Origin: Microtetraspora niveoalba
GTDB lineage: Bacteria > Actinomycetota > Actinomycetes > Streptosporangiales > Streptosporangiaceae
Length of the DNA stretch: 64,000 nt
NCBI RefSeq assembly: GCF_001570405.1
Contig: NZ_BBYM01000007.1
Coordinates: 1 to 64,000 of the forward strand
Reading direction: 5' to 3'
A program made the position numbers and the translations under genes. The notes beneath the pieces are model-generated. The model worked only from the letters and a program-made list of their open reading frames with translations. It was not told the DNA's origin and searched no databases. Positions 23,461 through 32,523 of this stretch are shown here, one piece after another; position 1 is the stretch's first letter, and the number at the start of each line of letters is the position of its first letter.

Positions 23461-25245
23461 TCAGCCGATCTCGCCGAGCCGGCGGATGTAGGTGCGGTAA
23501 CCGGCGATGTCCCGCTCGACCCGGCCCGCGTCCCAGCCGCAGTGCTCGGCCAGCACGGCGCCGACCCGCTCCAGCGCCGGGACGCCGAGGTCGGGTTCGA
23601 GGCCGATCATGGTACGGCGGGCGACGACGTCGGAGATCGTGGTCGCGAGCTCCTCGCGCACCGCGAAGACGACCTGGGCCGCGATGGTGCCGGTCGCCTC
23701 GTCCACGACCTCGGCCAGGCGCGGGTCGGCGGCGGCGAGCGCGGCGACGTCGGCCGCGCGCGTGCCGTACACGCGCAGCAGGCGCTCGGCGGTCGCGGCG
23801 GGCAGGCCGGACGCCGCGGTGAACTCGCGGGCGAACGCGTCGAGGTCGAGGGCGCGGGCGCCGGGCAGCCGCATCCGGGTGGTGGAGCTGCGCCGCCTGG
23901 TCCAGCGGCGGGACAGGCGCGGCGGGCGGGGGCCGTGCCTCCGGGCCTGGCGGGCCATGACGGCGTCGACGGTCTCCTCGGCCAGCCCGCGGAACGTCGT
24001 GAGCTTGCCCCCGATCACGGAGATCAGGCCGATGATCTCGGGGGCGTGGTCCACGAGCAGGTGCCGCCGCGAGATGTCGCCCTCGGGCTTGCCCGCGTCG
24101 TACGGCAGGGGCCGCACGCCGCAGTAGCTGTAGCGGACGTCCGCCGGGGTCAGCCCGGCCATGGGGATGATCCGGTTGGTCTCCTCCAGGATGTAGGCGA
24201 GCTCCTCCTCGTCGCTGCGCACGGTGTCGAGGTCGCCGTCGAAGCGCAGGTCGGTGCTGCCGATGAGATAGCGGCCGAGCCAGGGGATGACCATGAGCGG
24301 GCGGCCGTCGCGGTGCGCCTCATAGTAGAACGCCTGGTCGGGGGCGCCGGGGAACGGGTCGACGACGTAGTGGCTGCCCTTGGTGCCGCCCATGCGGCGG
24401 GCGCCCGCGCGGGCGCCGAGCGCGGCGGCGAGCGTCTGGTCCACCCAGGGGCCGGAGGCGTTCACGACGACGGGGGCGGCGATCTCGTGGCGCTCCCCGG
24501 TGAGCCGGTCGGTGAAGCCGACCCCGCGCACCCGGTCGCCCTCGGTGAGGATCTCGTCGACCTGCGCGTACGTGAGCACGGTGGCGCCCTCGGCGGTGGC
24601 GGCGAGCGCGGTCTCCAGGACCATGCGCTCGGCGAACTCGACCTGCGCGTCGTAGTAGGCGGCGCCGCCCTGGAGGCCGTCGGGGCTGAGGCCGGGGCAC
24701 AGCTCCAGGAGCCGCTCCTTGGAGTACGCCCGGTGGTGGTCCACCGTCTTGTCGAAGCTGAGCAGGTCGTAGGCGATCATGCCGAGCCGCAGGATCGCCT
24801 TTCCGTGCGAGTTCCCCCGGTAGAACGGCAGCACGAACCGCAGGGGCTTCACCAGGTGCGGCGCCGCCTGCAGCAGCCACTCGCGCTCGCGCAGGGACTC
24901 GCGGACCAGCAGGACGTCCTTCTGCTCCAGGTACTTCAGACCGCCGTGGACCATGCGGCTCGACCAGGACGAGGTGCCGGAGCCGATGTCGCCCTTGTCC
25001 AGCAGGGCGACCCGCAGCCCTCGGGCCGCCGCGTCCCAGGCGATCCCCGCGCCGTTGACGCCGGCGCCGATCACGACGAGGTCGACGCCGCGGGCGAGCC
25101 GGGCGAGGGCGTCGGCGCGCCGCCGGAGCAGGGTCTCCGGTGTGCCGGCGGTGTCCCGGGTCAGCCCGTCCGGCGCCGACGGCGCGGACTCAGTGGAGGA
25201 CGCGGCGGAGGGCGCGGACGACGTGGTCGGGTCCGGCTGGTTCAT
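23461..25245 (-). CDS. GlpD-like FAD-dependent polyol-phosphate dehydrogenase (EryB-like)
   Basis: This protein of about 594 residues is homologous to glycerol-3-phosphate dehydrogenase GlpD. Its FAD-binding Rossmann motif is LVVIGAGVNGAGIAWDAAAR, followed by SWSSRMVHGGLKYLEQKDVL, GGTKGSHYVV and ISVIGGKLTTFRGLAEE. It passes electrons to the quinone pool at the membrane. In this operon (FGGY kinase, TPI-like isomerase) the likely substrate is a tetritol phosphate, as for EryB, rather than glycerol-3-phosphate. ATG 25245 has AAGGTGG 8 bases upstream; ATG 25278 would add 11 residues without a good site. The N-terminal 45 residues are Ser/Ala/Pro-rich. Confidence 0.86.
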   Translation of the reverse strand: MNQPDPTTSSAPSAASSTESAPSAPDGLTRDTAGTPETLLRRRADALARLARGVDLVVIGAGVNGAGIAWDAAARGLRVALLDKGDIGSGTSSWSSRMVHGGLKYLEQKDVLLVRESLREREWLLQAAPHLVKPLRFVLPFYRGNSHGKAILRLGMIAYDLLSFDKTVDHHRAYSKERLLELCPGLSPDGLQGGAAYYDAQVEFAERMVLETALAATAEGATVLTYAQVDEILTEGDRVRGVGFTDRLTGERHEIAAPVVVNASGPWVDQTLAAALGARAGARRMGGTKGSHYVVDPFPGAPDQAFYYEAHRDGRPLMVIPWLGRYLIGSTDLRFDGDLDTVRSDEEELAYILEETNRIIPMAGLTPADVRYSYCGVRPLPYDAGKPEGDISRRHLLVDHAPEIIGLISVIGGKLTTFRGLAEETVDAVMARQARRHGPRPPRLSRRWTRRRSSTTRMRLPGARALDLDAFAREFTAASGLPAATAERLLRVYGTRAADVAALAAADPRLAEVVDEATGTIAAQVVFAVREELATTISDVVARRTMIGLEPDLGVPALERVGAVLAEHCGWDAGRVERDIAGYRTYIRRLGEIG

Positions 25246-25374
25246 ATCTCGTGCCACCTTGGTCGGTCGTTTCGACATGGCCGGGCCCCCGTGAGCGCGG
25301 CTGCGGTCGTACGCCCGGCGGGGCCGTTCGGCGATGGGTCGCCCAGATGTCGCGGCCCGCCTCGTGGACGTTCA

Positions 25375-25429
25375 TCACATCTTTCGTGTGACATCCGCCA
25401 GTATCAGATGTGAAAAATATACCTGTCAA
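25375..25429 (-). promoter_or_regulatory. promoter and operator of the glpD/eryB-like operon
   Basis: Read on the minus strand, TTGACA (25429-25424) and TGATAC (25406-25401) are 17 bp apart, a good sigma-70 promoter. TGTGA half-sites lie at 25409-25413 (inside the spacer) and 25387-25391 (near +1), exactly 22 bp apart. TCACA at 25375-25379 makes an inverted pair with either. The arms TCACATC and GATGTGA are 7-bp complements. This is a likely binding region for the DeoR protein encoded at 29294. Confidence 0.6.
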
Positions 25430-25433
25430 CGTC

Positions 25434-25462
25434 TTGTTTCGGTGAAATTAACCATCTAGCGT
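25434..25462 (+). promoter_or_regulatory. possible promoter of the RbsA-type transporter operon
   Basis: TTGTTT at 25434-25439, then 17 bp, then TAGCGT at 25457-25462, in the A/T-rich divergent region upstream of the ABC operon. The match is moderate and position is the main support. Confidence 0.35.
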
Positions 25463-25521
25463 GTCCCATCAAGCAGCGACGCTGTTAGATCTACCTTCTA
25501 CCTTGTTACATCGGAGTCGGC

Positions 25522-27024
25522 GTGAACGGTTCGCTCGAGTGCCGGGATCTCACGAAAAGCTTCGGAGGTCTCCCCATCCTGCGCGGCGTGAGCCTGTGCC
25601 TGGAGCCGGGCACGGTCACCGTGCTGGCCGGTGAGAACGGGGCAGGCAAGTCCACGCTGATGAAGATCATCTCCGGCCAGCTCCGCCCCGACACGGGGGA
25701 GGTCCTCTTCGGCGGCGAGCCGCTCGCCCCGGGCGACGTCCACGCCGCGCGCGGCGCGGGCGTCGGCATCGTCCCGCAGGAGCTCGCGCCGATCCCCGAC
25801 CTGTCCATCTACGAGAACCTCTTCGTCGGCAGGGAGAAGCGCACCAGGACGGGCCTGCTCGACCGCCGCGGCATGATCAGGGCGGCGCGCGAGATGCTCA
25901 CCGTCTTCGGGATCGACCTCGACCCGCGCACCCCGATGCGCCGGCTGTCGGTCGGCATGACCCAGCTCGTCGAGATCGTCAAGAACACGTCGTGGGGCGC
26001 GCGCGTCGTGCTCCTCGACGAGCCGACCTCCGCGATCTCCGACCGCGAGGTCGAGCGCCTCTTCACGCTGGTCGACCAGCTCCGCGAGCGCGGCGTGGCG
26101 ATCGTCTACACCACCCACAAGATGGCGGAGATCCAGGCGGTCGCCGACCGGGTCGTGGTCCTGCGCGACGGAAGGCTCGTCGCCGACGAGCCGCTGGCCG
26201 CCCTCTCCGAGCACGACATCGTCCAGCACATGATCGGCCGCGAACTGTCGGAGCTCTTCCCCGAACGGCCGGAGCCCGGCACCGAGGTCGCCCTGCGCGT
26301 CGGCGGCGTCCGGCGTGACGGCGCGCCGCCCGTGGACCTGGAGGTGCGCGCGGGGGAGATCGTGGGGCTCGCCGGCCTCATCGGCGCCGGCCGCACCGAG
26401 CTGCTGGAGACCCTCTTCGGCGTACGCGCCCGGACCGGCGGCGAGATCGAGGTCGGCGGGAGGCGGCTGCGGCCGAACCGGGTGACCGAGGCGATCGCGT
26501 CCGGCATGGCGCTCGTCCCCGAGGACCGCAAGGGCGCGGGGCTGGTCCTCTCCATGGACGTTCTCGACAACGGCTCGCTTCCCCACCTCGGAGCCTTCTC
26601 CGTCGCCGGGTGGCTCCGCTCCAAGGCACGGGCCGAGGCCGTCGGCTCATGGGGGCGGACGCTGGGACTGCGCAGCCGCGGGCTCTCCCAGGAGGTGCAG
26701 ACCCTCTCCGGCGGCAACCAGCAGAAGGTCGTCCTCGGCCGCTGGCTGTCCGGCGACGTCAAGGTCCTCCTGCTGGACGAGCCAACCCGCGGCGTCGACA
26801 TCGGCGCGCGGAGCGAGATCTACCGCGCGATCATCCGGCTCGCCGAGTCCGGGCTCGCCGTGCTGATGGCGTCGTCCGACATGGCGGAGGTCATCGGACT
26901 GTCCCACCGGCTCCTGGTCATGCGCGGCGGCGGAGTCGTCGCCGAGCTGGACCGCCGGGCCATGGACGCGCCGGACGTGCAGGAACGGATCTTCCGGCAC
27001 GCCGCGGGCCTCCACGTCGCTTAA
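25522..27024 (+). CDS. ABC sugar importer ATPase, RbsA type
   Basis: This is a 500-residue double ATPase. In the first half, Walker A is LAGENGAGKSTLMKIISGQL and Walker B is VVLLDEPTSAISDREVERLF. The second half keeps a degenerate Walker A (GLAGLIGAGRTELLETLFGV) and a good signature plus Walker B (LSGGNQQKVVLGRWL, VLLLDEPTRGVDIGARSEI). This is the CUT2 (ribose/erythritol-type) arrangement. GTG 25522 has CGGAG upstream. The gene begins an operon divergent from the kinase/dehydrogenase operon, with permease and binding protein next. Brucella ery loci also use a CUT2 importer (EryEFG), consistent with tetritol uptake. Confidence 0.94.
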   Translation: MNGSLECRDLTKSFGGLPILRGVSLCLEPGTVTVLAGENGAGKSTLMKIISGQLRPDTGEVLFGGEPLAPGDVHAARGAGVGIVPQELAPIPDLSIYENLFVGREKRTRTGLLDRRGMIRAAREMLTVFGIDLDPRTPMRRLSVGMTQLVEIVKNTSWGARVVLLDEPTSAISDREVERLFTLVDQLRERGVAIVYTTHKMAEIQAVADRVVVLRDGRLVADEPLAALSEHDIVQHMIGRELSELFPERPEPGTEVALRVGGVRRDGAPPVDLEVRAGEIVGLAGLIGAGRTELLETLFGVRARTGGEIEVGGRRLRPNRVTEAIASGMALVPEDRKGAGLVLSMDVLDNGSLPHLGAFSVAGWLRSKARAEAVGSWGRTLGLRSRGLSQEVQTLSGGNQQKVVLGRWLSGDVKVLLLDEPTRGVDIGARSEIYRAIIRLAESGLAVLMASSDMAEVIGLSHRLLVMRGGGVVAELDRRAMDAPDVQERIFRHAAGLHVA

Positions 27025-27049
27025 GAACCACTGATCCAAGGAACCCATC

Positions 27050-28078
27050 GTGAACGTAGCCGCGCCCAGCACGACTGGGAAGAACTCGCCCGCACAGCCG
27101 CCGGAACGGCGCGGCCCCGCCCTCGGCCGCGCCGGCGAGGCCGTACGGGAGTGGGCGATCCGCAATCCCATGGTCCTCGTCATGGCCCTGGTGATCCTCT
27201 ACTTCCTGTACATGAGCGACCGTTTCGGCACGGTGGGCAACCTCCAGACGATCGCGATCGCCGCCGCGCCGTTCGCGCTCATCGCCCTGGGGCAGACGCT
27301 GGTCATCCTCACCGGCGGCATCGACCTGAGCGTCGGCAGCGTCATCGCCGCAAGTGCGATGACGGCGGCCCTCGTGGTGAAGGACCATCCCGAGCGGATG
27401 TGGCTGGCCGTCCTCGCCGCCGTCCTGGTCGGCGTGGTCGTCGGCGGGATCAGCGGCTTCGCGGTCTCCCGGCTCGGCGTGCCGCCGTTCGTGGCCACCC
27501 TGGGCATGATGACGGTCGCGTCGGGGCTCGCCTACGTCCTCGGCAACGGAGCGCCGATCAACGGCCTGCCCGCCGACTACTCCACGATCGCCAACACCAA
27601 GGTGCTGGGCATCGACCTTCCGGTCGTCATCATGATCGTCGGCTTCATCGTCATGATCGTCCTGATGTCGCGGACCACGTACGGCCTGCGCGTGTACGCG
27701 GTCGGCGGCAACCCGCTGGCCTCCCGGATCGCCGGCCTGAACGTGAACCGGACGCTGTTCAGCGTCTACGTCATCAGCGGCGGCCTCGCCGGGTTGTCCG
27801 GGGTGATCCTCTCCTCCCGCGTCATCTCGGCCTTCCCCAGCCTCGGCTCGGGCTACGAGCTCGACGCCATCGCCGCCGTCGTCATCGGCGGCGCGAGCCT
27901 CATGGGCGGTCGCGGCACGGTCTGGGGCACCATCCTCGGCCTGTTCCTGATCCAGACCCTCAACAACGGCCTGGACCTGCTGATCGTCCCCTCGTACTGG
28001 CAGAAGGTGATCAAGGGCGTTCTCATCATCGCCGCGGTCGCGCTGGACGTCTGGGTCGTACGGCGCCGATCGCGCTGA
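27050..28078 (+). CDS. ABC sugar importer permease, RbsC type
   Basis: This 342-residue membrane protein has about eight to ten hydrophobic segments after a cytoplasmic N-terminus of 40 residues. LGQTLVILTGGIDLSVGSVI is the CUT2 permease signature, followed by GLRVYAVGGNPLASRIAGLN. GTG 27050 is preceded by AAGGAACC. It forms the channel for the RbsA-type ATPase before it. Confidence 0.93.
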   Translation: MNVAAPSTTGKNSPAQPPERRGPALGRAGEAVREWAIRNPMVLVMALVILYFLYMSDRFGTVGNLQTIAIAAAPFALIALGQTLVILTGGIDLSVGSVIAASAMTAALVVKDHPERMWLAVLAAVLVGVVVGGISGFAVSRLGVPPFVATLGMMTVASGLAYVLGNGAPINGLPADYSTIANTKVLGIDLPVVIMIVGFIVMIVLMSRTTYGLRVYAVGGNPLASRIAGLNVNRTLFSVYVISGGLAGLSGVILSSRVISAFPSLGSGYELDAIAAVVIGGASLMGGRGTVWGTILGLFLIQTLNNGLDLLIVPSYWQKVIKGVLIIAAVALDVWVVRRRSR

Positions 28079-28186
28079 CCCCCGGCCCGCGCCGCGCCTC
28101 ACGGCGTCGCACCTCCACCGGGCCGCAACCGAACCACGCGGACGCCCCCGTGCGCCCGCATCCTCAGCAAAGGGAGCGCAAGTCAC

Positions 28187-29218
28187 ATGTTCAAGAAGAT
28201 CCGGGCCACCGCCGCGATCACCGCGGTGCTCGCCCTCGGCGCGGCCGGCTGCGGCGCCGGAGCCTCCGGCTCCGGAGGCGGAGACGGCCAGGTCAGGATC
28301 GGTGTCACGGTCTACGACATGACCTCCTTCATCACCCAGGGCAAGGAGGGCATGGAGGCGTACGCCAAGGCCCGCGACATCAACCTGACCTGGCTCAACG
28401 CCGGCGGCGACGTCAACACCCAGGCCAGCCAGATGGAGCAGCTCGTCAACGCGGGCGTCGACGCCATCGTCATCGCGCCGGTGCAGGCGGACTCGCTCAG
28501 CCCGCAGATCGCCCAGGCCAAGGCGAAGAACATCCCGGTGATCGCGGTCAACACGTCCCTCAAGGACACCAGCTCGCTCGCCGCCACCGTGCTGCCCGAC
28601 GACGTCGCCGCGGGCGCGCAGGAGATGCAGCAGATGGCCGACAAGCTGGGCGGCAAGGGCAACATCGTCGTCCTGCAGGGCCCGCTCGCCTCCTCGCCGG
28701 AGCTCGACCGGACCAAGGGCATCATGCAGACCCTGGCGAAGTACCCGGACATCAAGATCCTCGCCAAGGACACCGCGAACTGGAACCGCGAAGAGGCGGT
28801 CAACAAGACCAAGAACTGGCTGTCCAGCTTCGGCGACCAGCTCGACGGCATCGTGGCCGAGAACGACGACATGGCCCTCGGCGCGCTGCGCGCCCTGAAG
28901 GAAGCGGGCAAGACGCTGCCCGTCGTCGGCATCGACGGCATCCAGGACGGCCTGCAGGCCGTCAAGAACGGCGAGCTGATCGGCTCCTCGCTCCAGCACG
29001 GCCGGGTCGAGATGGGCGCCGGCCTCGCCGTGGCGCTCAAGGTCGTCAAGAAGGAGAGCGTCAAGAAGGACAACACGTACGTGATGCCGGCCATCACGCC
29101 GGAGAACGTCGACAAGCTCCTCGACCACGTGGTCACCGGCAAGGACGCCTTCCTCGCCAAACTTCCCGATCTTGTTGACAAGAACCTCGAGAGCGGCAAC
29201 ATCGCCAACGAGGAATGA
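28187..29218 (+). CDS. CUT2 sugar-binding lipoprotein, RbsB type
   Basis: The 343-residue protein has a lipoprotein signal peptide ([17 protein letters not shown]) and a type I periplasmic-binding fold: [106 protein letters not shown] precedes the ATG. It delivers the ligand to RbsC/RbsA-type partners. A tetritol or tetrulose ligand is inferred from the neighbouring enzymes. Confidence 0.94.
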   Translation: MFKKIRATAAITAVLALGAAGCGAGASGSGGGDGQVRIGVTVYDMTSFITQGKEGMEAYAKARDINLTWLNAGGDVNTQASQMEQLVNAGVDAIVIAPVQADSLSPQIAQAKAKNIPVIAVNTSLKDTSSLAATVLPDDVAAGAQEMQQMADKLGGKGNIVVLQGPLASSPELDRTKGIMQTLAKYPDIKILAKDTANWNREEAVNKTKNWLSSFGDQLDGIVAENDDMALGALRALKEAGKTLPVVGIDGIQDGLQAVKNGELIGSSLQHGRVEMGAGLAVALKVVKKESVKKDNTYVMPAITPENVDKLLDHVVTGKDAFLAKLPDLVDKNLESGNIANEE

Positions 29219-29293
29219 CCCGGTGGGCGGGGCGGTCACGGCCGCCCCGCGCACATCGTAGGGCGGGACCGGCACGGCCCCGCCTCGGAGCGG

Positions 29294-30130
29294 ATGCGAG
29301 GTTCGGTTCAGGTGGGGAACAACACGGAGTTCCTGGAGGGCACGGGGCAGGGACGCCCCAACCGCCAGCAGGCACGGTGGGACCGGATCGCCGAGTACGT
29401 GATGCAGCACGGCTCCGTCCGCATCGAGGAGCTCAGCGAGCAACTCGGCGTCAGCGTCATGACCATCCACCGGGACCTGACCGAGCTGGAGAACAAGGGG
29501 CTGCTGCGCAAGACGCGCGGCCAGGCCACCGCCGTCGCGACCAGCCTGGTCGAGGCGAGCACGGTCTACCGCGGGTCGCGGAACCGCGACAGCAAACGCG
29601 CGCTCTCGGCCGCCGCGCTCGAGCTGATCGAGCCGGGGGAGGCCGTCGTGCTCGACGACTCGACCACGATCGTGCCGCTCGCGGAACGGCTGGTCGAACG
29701 CGCCCCCCTGACGGTGATCACACCGTCGTTGCACCTGATCAAGATGATGACCCGGCAGCCCGGCATCACGCTGCTGTCGCTGGGCGGCCAGTACTACGAG
29801 TGGGCCGACGCGTTCCTCGGCCGCGTCACCGTGGCCGCCGCCAGGGAACTGCGCGCCGACGTGTGCGTCATGTCCACCGCCGCGATCGTCGGAGACGTCT
29901 GCTACCACCAGATGGAGGAGATCGTCACGGTGAAGCAGGCGCTCCTGGAGTGCGCCGAGCGCAAGATCCTGCTCGCCGACCACACGAAGTTCACCCGGCG
30001 GGCCCTGCACGCGCTCATGCCGCTGGCCAGCTTCGACGTCGTCATCGTGGACGAGCAGACCCCGGCCGCCGAGGTGGAGCGGCTCCGCGGCAAGGGGATC
30101 AACGTGGTCGTCGCGCCGCCCGTTCCCTAG
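29294..30130 (+). CDS. DeoR-family regulator of the tetritol locus
   Basis: This 278-residue protein has a DeoR helix-turn-helix (VRIEELSEQLGVSVMTIHRD, LTELENKGLLRKTRGQA) near residues 40-75 and a sugar-phosphate-sensing domain (VVLDDSTTIVPLAERL, DVCVMSTAAIVGDVCYHQME, ILLADHTKF). Family members sense a phosphorylated intermediate and repress catabolic operons. The sites at 25375-25413 are candidate operators. ATG 29294 has GGAG upstream; GTG 29312 is an alternative. It lies inside the locus, between the transporter and the DhaK-type kinase, so it is probably the pathway repressor. Confidence 0.92.
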   Translation: MRGSVQVGNNTEFLEGTGQGRPNRQQARWDRIAEYVMQHGSVRIEELSEQLGVSVMTIHRDLTELENKGLLRKTRGQATAVATSLVEASTVYRGSRNRDSKRALSAAALELIEPGEAVVLDDSTTIVPLAERLVERAPLTVITPSLHLIKMMTRQPGITLLSLGGQYYEWADAFLGRVTVAAARELRADVCVMSTAAIVGDVCYHQMEEIVTVKQALLECAERKILLADHTKFTRRALHALMPLASFDVVIVDEQTPAAEVERLRGKGINVVVAPPVP

Positions 30131-30187
30131 ACGGCCCCGACCGCCGACCCGCCGGCCCAGCCGCCGGCCTACCGACTGGAGGATGTG

Positions 30188-31918
30188 ATGACGCGCCTGT
30201 ACAACGACCCCCGCGCGTTCGCCGACGAGATGCTCGCCGGATTCGCCGACGCCCACTCCCGCCATGTGACGCGGGTGCCCGGCGGCGTGGTGCGGGCCGC
30301 CGAGACGCCGGCGGGCAAGGTCGCGGTGGTCGTCGGCGGCGGCTCCGGGCACTACCCGGCCTTCTGCGGCGTGGTCGGCGCCGGTTTCGCCGACGGCGCG
30401 GTGGTGGGGCACGTCTTCACCTCGCCCTCCACCCAGGACGCGGTGTCGGTCGGCCGGGAGGCCGCCTCCGACGCCGGGCTCCTGTTCATCACCGGCAACT
30501 ACGCCGGCGACGTCATGAACTTCACCCTCGCCCGCGACCGGCTGGCGGCCGAGGGTGTGGACACGCGGGTGCTGTTCGTCACCGACGACATCGCCAGCGC
30601 GCCCGCCGACGAGGCCGGCAGGCGGCGCGGCATCGCCGGGGACTTCGTCGTCTTCAAGGTCGCGGGCGCCGCCGCCGAGGAGGGCTACTCCCTCGACGAG
30701 GTCGAGCGGGTCGCGCGGCACGCCAACGACCGCACCCGCACGCTGGGCGTCGCCTTCGGCGGCTGCACCCTGCCCGGCGACCCGGCCCCGCTGTTCACCG
30801 TCCCCGGCGGACGTATGGGCGTGGGCCTCGGCATCCACGGCGAGCCGGGCATCTCGGAGGAGGACCTGCCGACCGCGGACGAGCTCGCCCGGCGACTGGT
30901 GGACGGCGTGCTCGCCGAGGTCCCGGCCGACGGCGCGCGGCGGCTCGGCGTCATCCTGAACGGCCTCGGCACCACCAAGCACGAGGAGCTGTTCATCGTC
31001 TGGCGCTCCGTGGCGACGCTGCTGGCCGAGCGCGGGTTCACCGTGGTCGAGCCCGAGGTCGGCGAGCTGGTGACCAGCCTCGACATGGCCGGCTGCTCGC
31101 TCACCGTCGTCCCGCTCGACGACGAGCTCGAACGGCTGTGGCGGGCCCCCGCCGACACGCCCGCGTACCGGAAGGGAACCGCGACGACTCCCGCGGCCCC
31201 GGGCGGGGCCCGCCGCCGGGCGGGCGGGACCTCCGGCGCGCGCCAGGAGACGGAGGCCGCGGGCTCGGCCGCCTCGCGGGCGTGCGCGGCGACGGTGGTC
31301 CGCGCCCTGGGCGCGATGAGCGAGCGGTTGCGCGCGGCCGAGGCCGAGCTCGGCCGGATCGACGCCGTCGCGGGCGACGGCGACCACGGCCGGGGGATGG
31401 TCAACGGCGTGAGCGCCGCGCTCGAAGCCGCGACGGCGGCCGCGGGCCGGGGCGCGGGAGCCGGGTCGGTCCTCGCCGCCGCGGGCGACGCCTGGGCCGC
31501 GAAGGCCGGGGGCACCTCGGGTGTGCTGTGGGGCGCGATCCTGCGCGCCGTCGGCGACGGCCTGGGCGACCAGGGCGAGGAGGTCCCGGCCGCCCGGGTG
31601 GCGGCGGCGGTTCGCGCCGGCGTCGCCGAGCTGCGCCGCCTCGGCAAGGTCGAGGTCGGCGACAAGACCATGCTCGACGCGCTCGCGCCGTTCGCCGAGA
31701 CGCTGGAGACGGGCGTCGAGCCCGGCCGGCCGCTGGCGGAGGCATGGGCCGAGGCGGCCGGGGCCGCGGGGCGCGCGGCCGAGGGTACGGCGGCGCTGCG
31801 GCCCAGGGTCGGGCGGGCGCGGCCGCTCGCCGAGAAGAGCGTCGGGACCCCCGACGCGGGGGCCCTGTCGATGGCTATGTGCCTCGACGCGGTGGCCGGC
31901 GTGCTCGCCGCCGAATGA
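30188..31918 (+). CDS. DhaK-DhaL fused keto-sugar kinase (erythrulose kinase-like)
   Basis: This 576-residue ATP-dependent kinase has a DhaK domain (residues 1-330) and a DhaL domain (380-576). DhaK shows VVGGGSGHYPAFCGVVGAGF, NYAGDVMNFTLARDRLAAEG and GLGIHGEPGISEEDL, with the His that binds the ketone covalently. DhaL shows VAGDGDHGRGMVNGVSAALE, the Mg-ATP Asp cluster. Dihydroxyacetone kinases usually read GGGSGHEPAH; the YPAF form and the RpiB-like gene next door suit the tetrulose (erythrulose) kinases of the mycobacterial threitol pathways. GGAGG lies 7 bases before ATG 30188. An Ala/Gly/Arg linker joins the domains. Confidence 0.88.
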   Translation: MTRLYNDPRAFADEMLAGFADAHSRHVTRVPGGVVRAAETPAGKVAVVVGGGSGHYPAFCGVVGAGFADGAVVGHVFTSPSTQDAVSVGREAASDAGLLFITGNYAGDVMNFTLARDRLAAEGVDTRVLFVTDDIASAPADEAGRRRGIAGDFVVFKVAGAAAEEGYSLDEVERVARHANDRTRTLGVAFGGCTLPGDPAPLFTVPGGRMGVGLGIHGEPGISEEDLPTADELARRLVDGVLAEVPADGARRLGVILNGLGTTKHEELFIVWRSVATLLAERGFTVVEPEVGELVTSLDMAGCSLTVVPLDDELERLWRAPADTPAYRKGTATTPAAPGGARRRAGGTSGARQETEAAGSAASRACAATVVRALGAMSERLRAAEAELGRIDAVAGDGDHGRGMVNGVSAALEAATAAAGRGAGAGSVLAAAGDAWAAKAGGTSGVLWGAILRAVGDGLGDQGEEVPAARVAAAVRAGVAELRRLGKVEVGDKTMLDALAPFAETLETGVEPGRPLAEAWAEAAGAAGRAAEGTAALRPRVGRARPLAEKSVGTPDAGALSMAMCLDAVAGVLAAE

Positions 31919-31968
31919 CTTTTGCTTCAAGGCACAAATAAGTGCGAAATGTACAAAGAGGTGGGGGA

Positions 31969-32490
31969 ATGACCGACAAACTGCGCATCGTCGTGGGCAG
32001 CGACGATGCCGGGCTCGACTACAAGGAGGTCCTCAAGGCCGACCTGGAGGCGGACGACCGCGTCAGCCGGGTCATCGACGTCGGAGTCGGCGCCGGGCAG
32101 CACACCGCGTACCCGCACGTGGCCGTCGCGGCGGCCCGGCTCGTCGCCGCGGGCGAGGCCGACCGCGCCCTGCTGGTCTGCGGCACCGGGCTCGGCGTGG
32201 CGATCAGCGCCAACAAGGTGCCCGGCATCCGGGCCGTCACCGCGCACGACAGCTTCTCCGTCGAGCGCGCCGTCCTCAGCAACGACGCGCAGGTCCTGTG
32301 CTTCGGCCAGCGGGTCATCGGCCTGGAACTGGCCCGGCGGCTGGCCAGGGAGTGGCTGGGCTACCGGTTCGACGACAGGTCGCCCTCGGCGTCCAAGGTC
32401 GAGGCGCTCAACTCGTACGAGACGGGCGGGGCCGCCGCCTCCGAAGACGAGGCGCTCGCCGTCTCCTGCTCGGACCCCCGGGCCGAGTAG
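31969..32490 (+). CDS. RpiB/LacAB-family isomerase (EryI/DerI-like)
   Basis: This 173-residue isomerase starts [20 protein letters not shown] and has [19 protein letters not shown], with the catalytic Cys and the RpiB anion hole. The usual DHAG/DHAA reads DDAG here, as expected of tetrose-phosphate rather than ribose-phosphate members (the latter from memory). It would interconvert an erythrulose phosphate and erythrose-4-phosphate, feeding the pentose phosphate pathway. ATG 31969 follows GTGGGGG. The gene sits 50 bp after the DhaK-type kinase and 33 bp before the SDR. Confidence 0.88.
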   Translation: MTDKLRIVVGSDDAGLDYKEVLKADLEADDRVSRVIDVGVGAGQHTAYPHVAVAAARLVAAGEADRALLVCGTGLGVAISANKVPGIRAVTAHDSFSVERAVLSNDAQVLCFGQRVIGLELARRLAREWLGYRFDDRSPSASKVEALNSYETGGAAASEDEALAVSCSDPRAE

Positions 32491-32523
32491 CCCCCGGCCC
32501 GATTCGACGATCAAGGAGAAACG

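Noticed and set aside
23461-25245. Ordinary glycerol catabolism (glpK-glpD)
   Set aside because: The kinase is of the EryA-like branch with GHGDG, no glpF is present, and tetrulose-type isomerases surround the pair. I keep glycerol only as a fallback.
26918-31930. A minus-strand open frame of 1670 codons
   Set aside because: It runs antisense through the transporter, DeoR and DhaK genes, is rich in His/Arg/Asp/Gly and has no domain. It is a GC-rich shadow.
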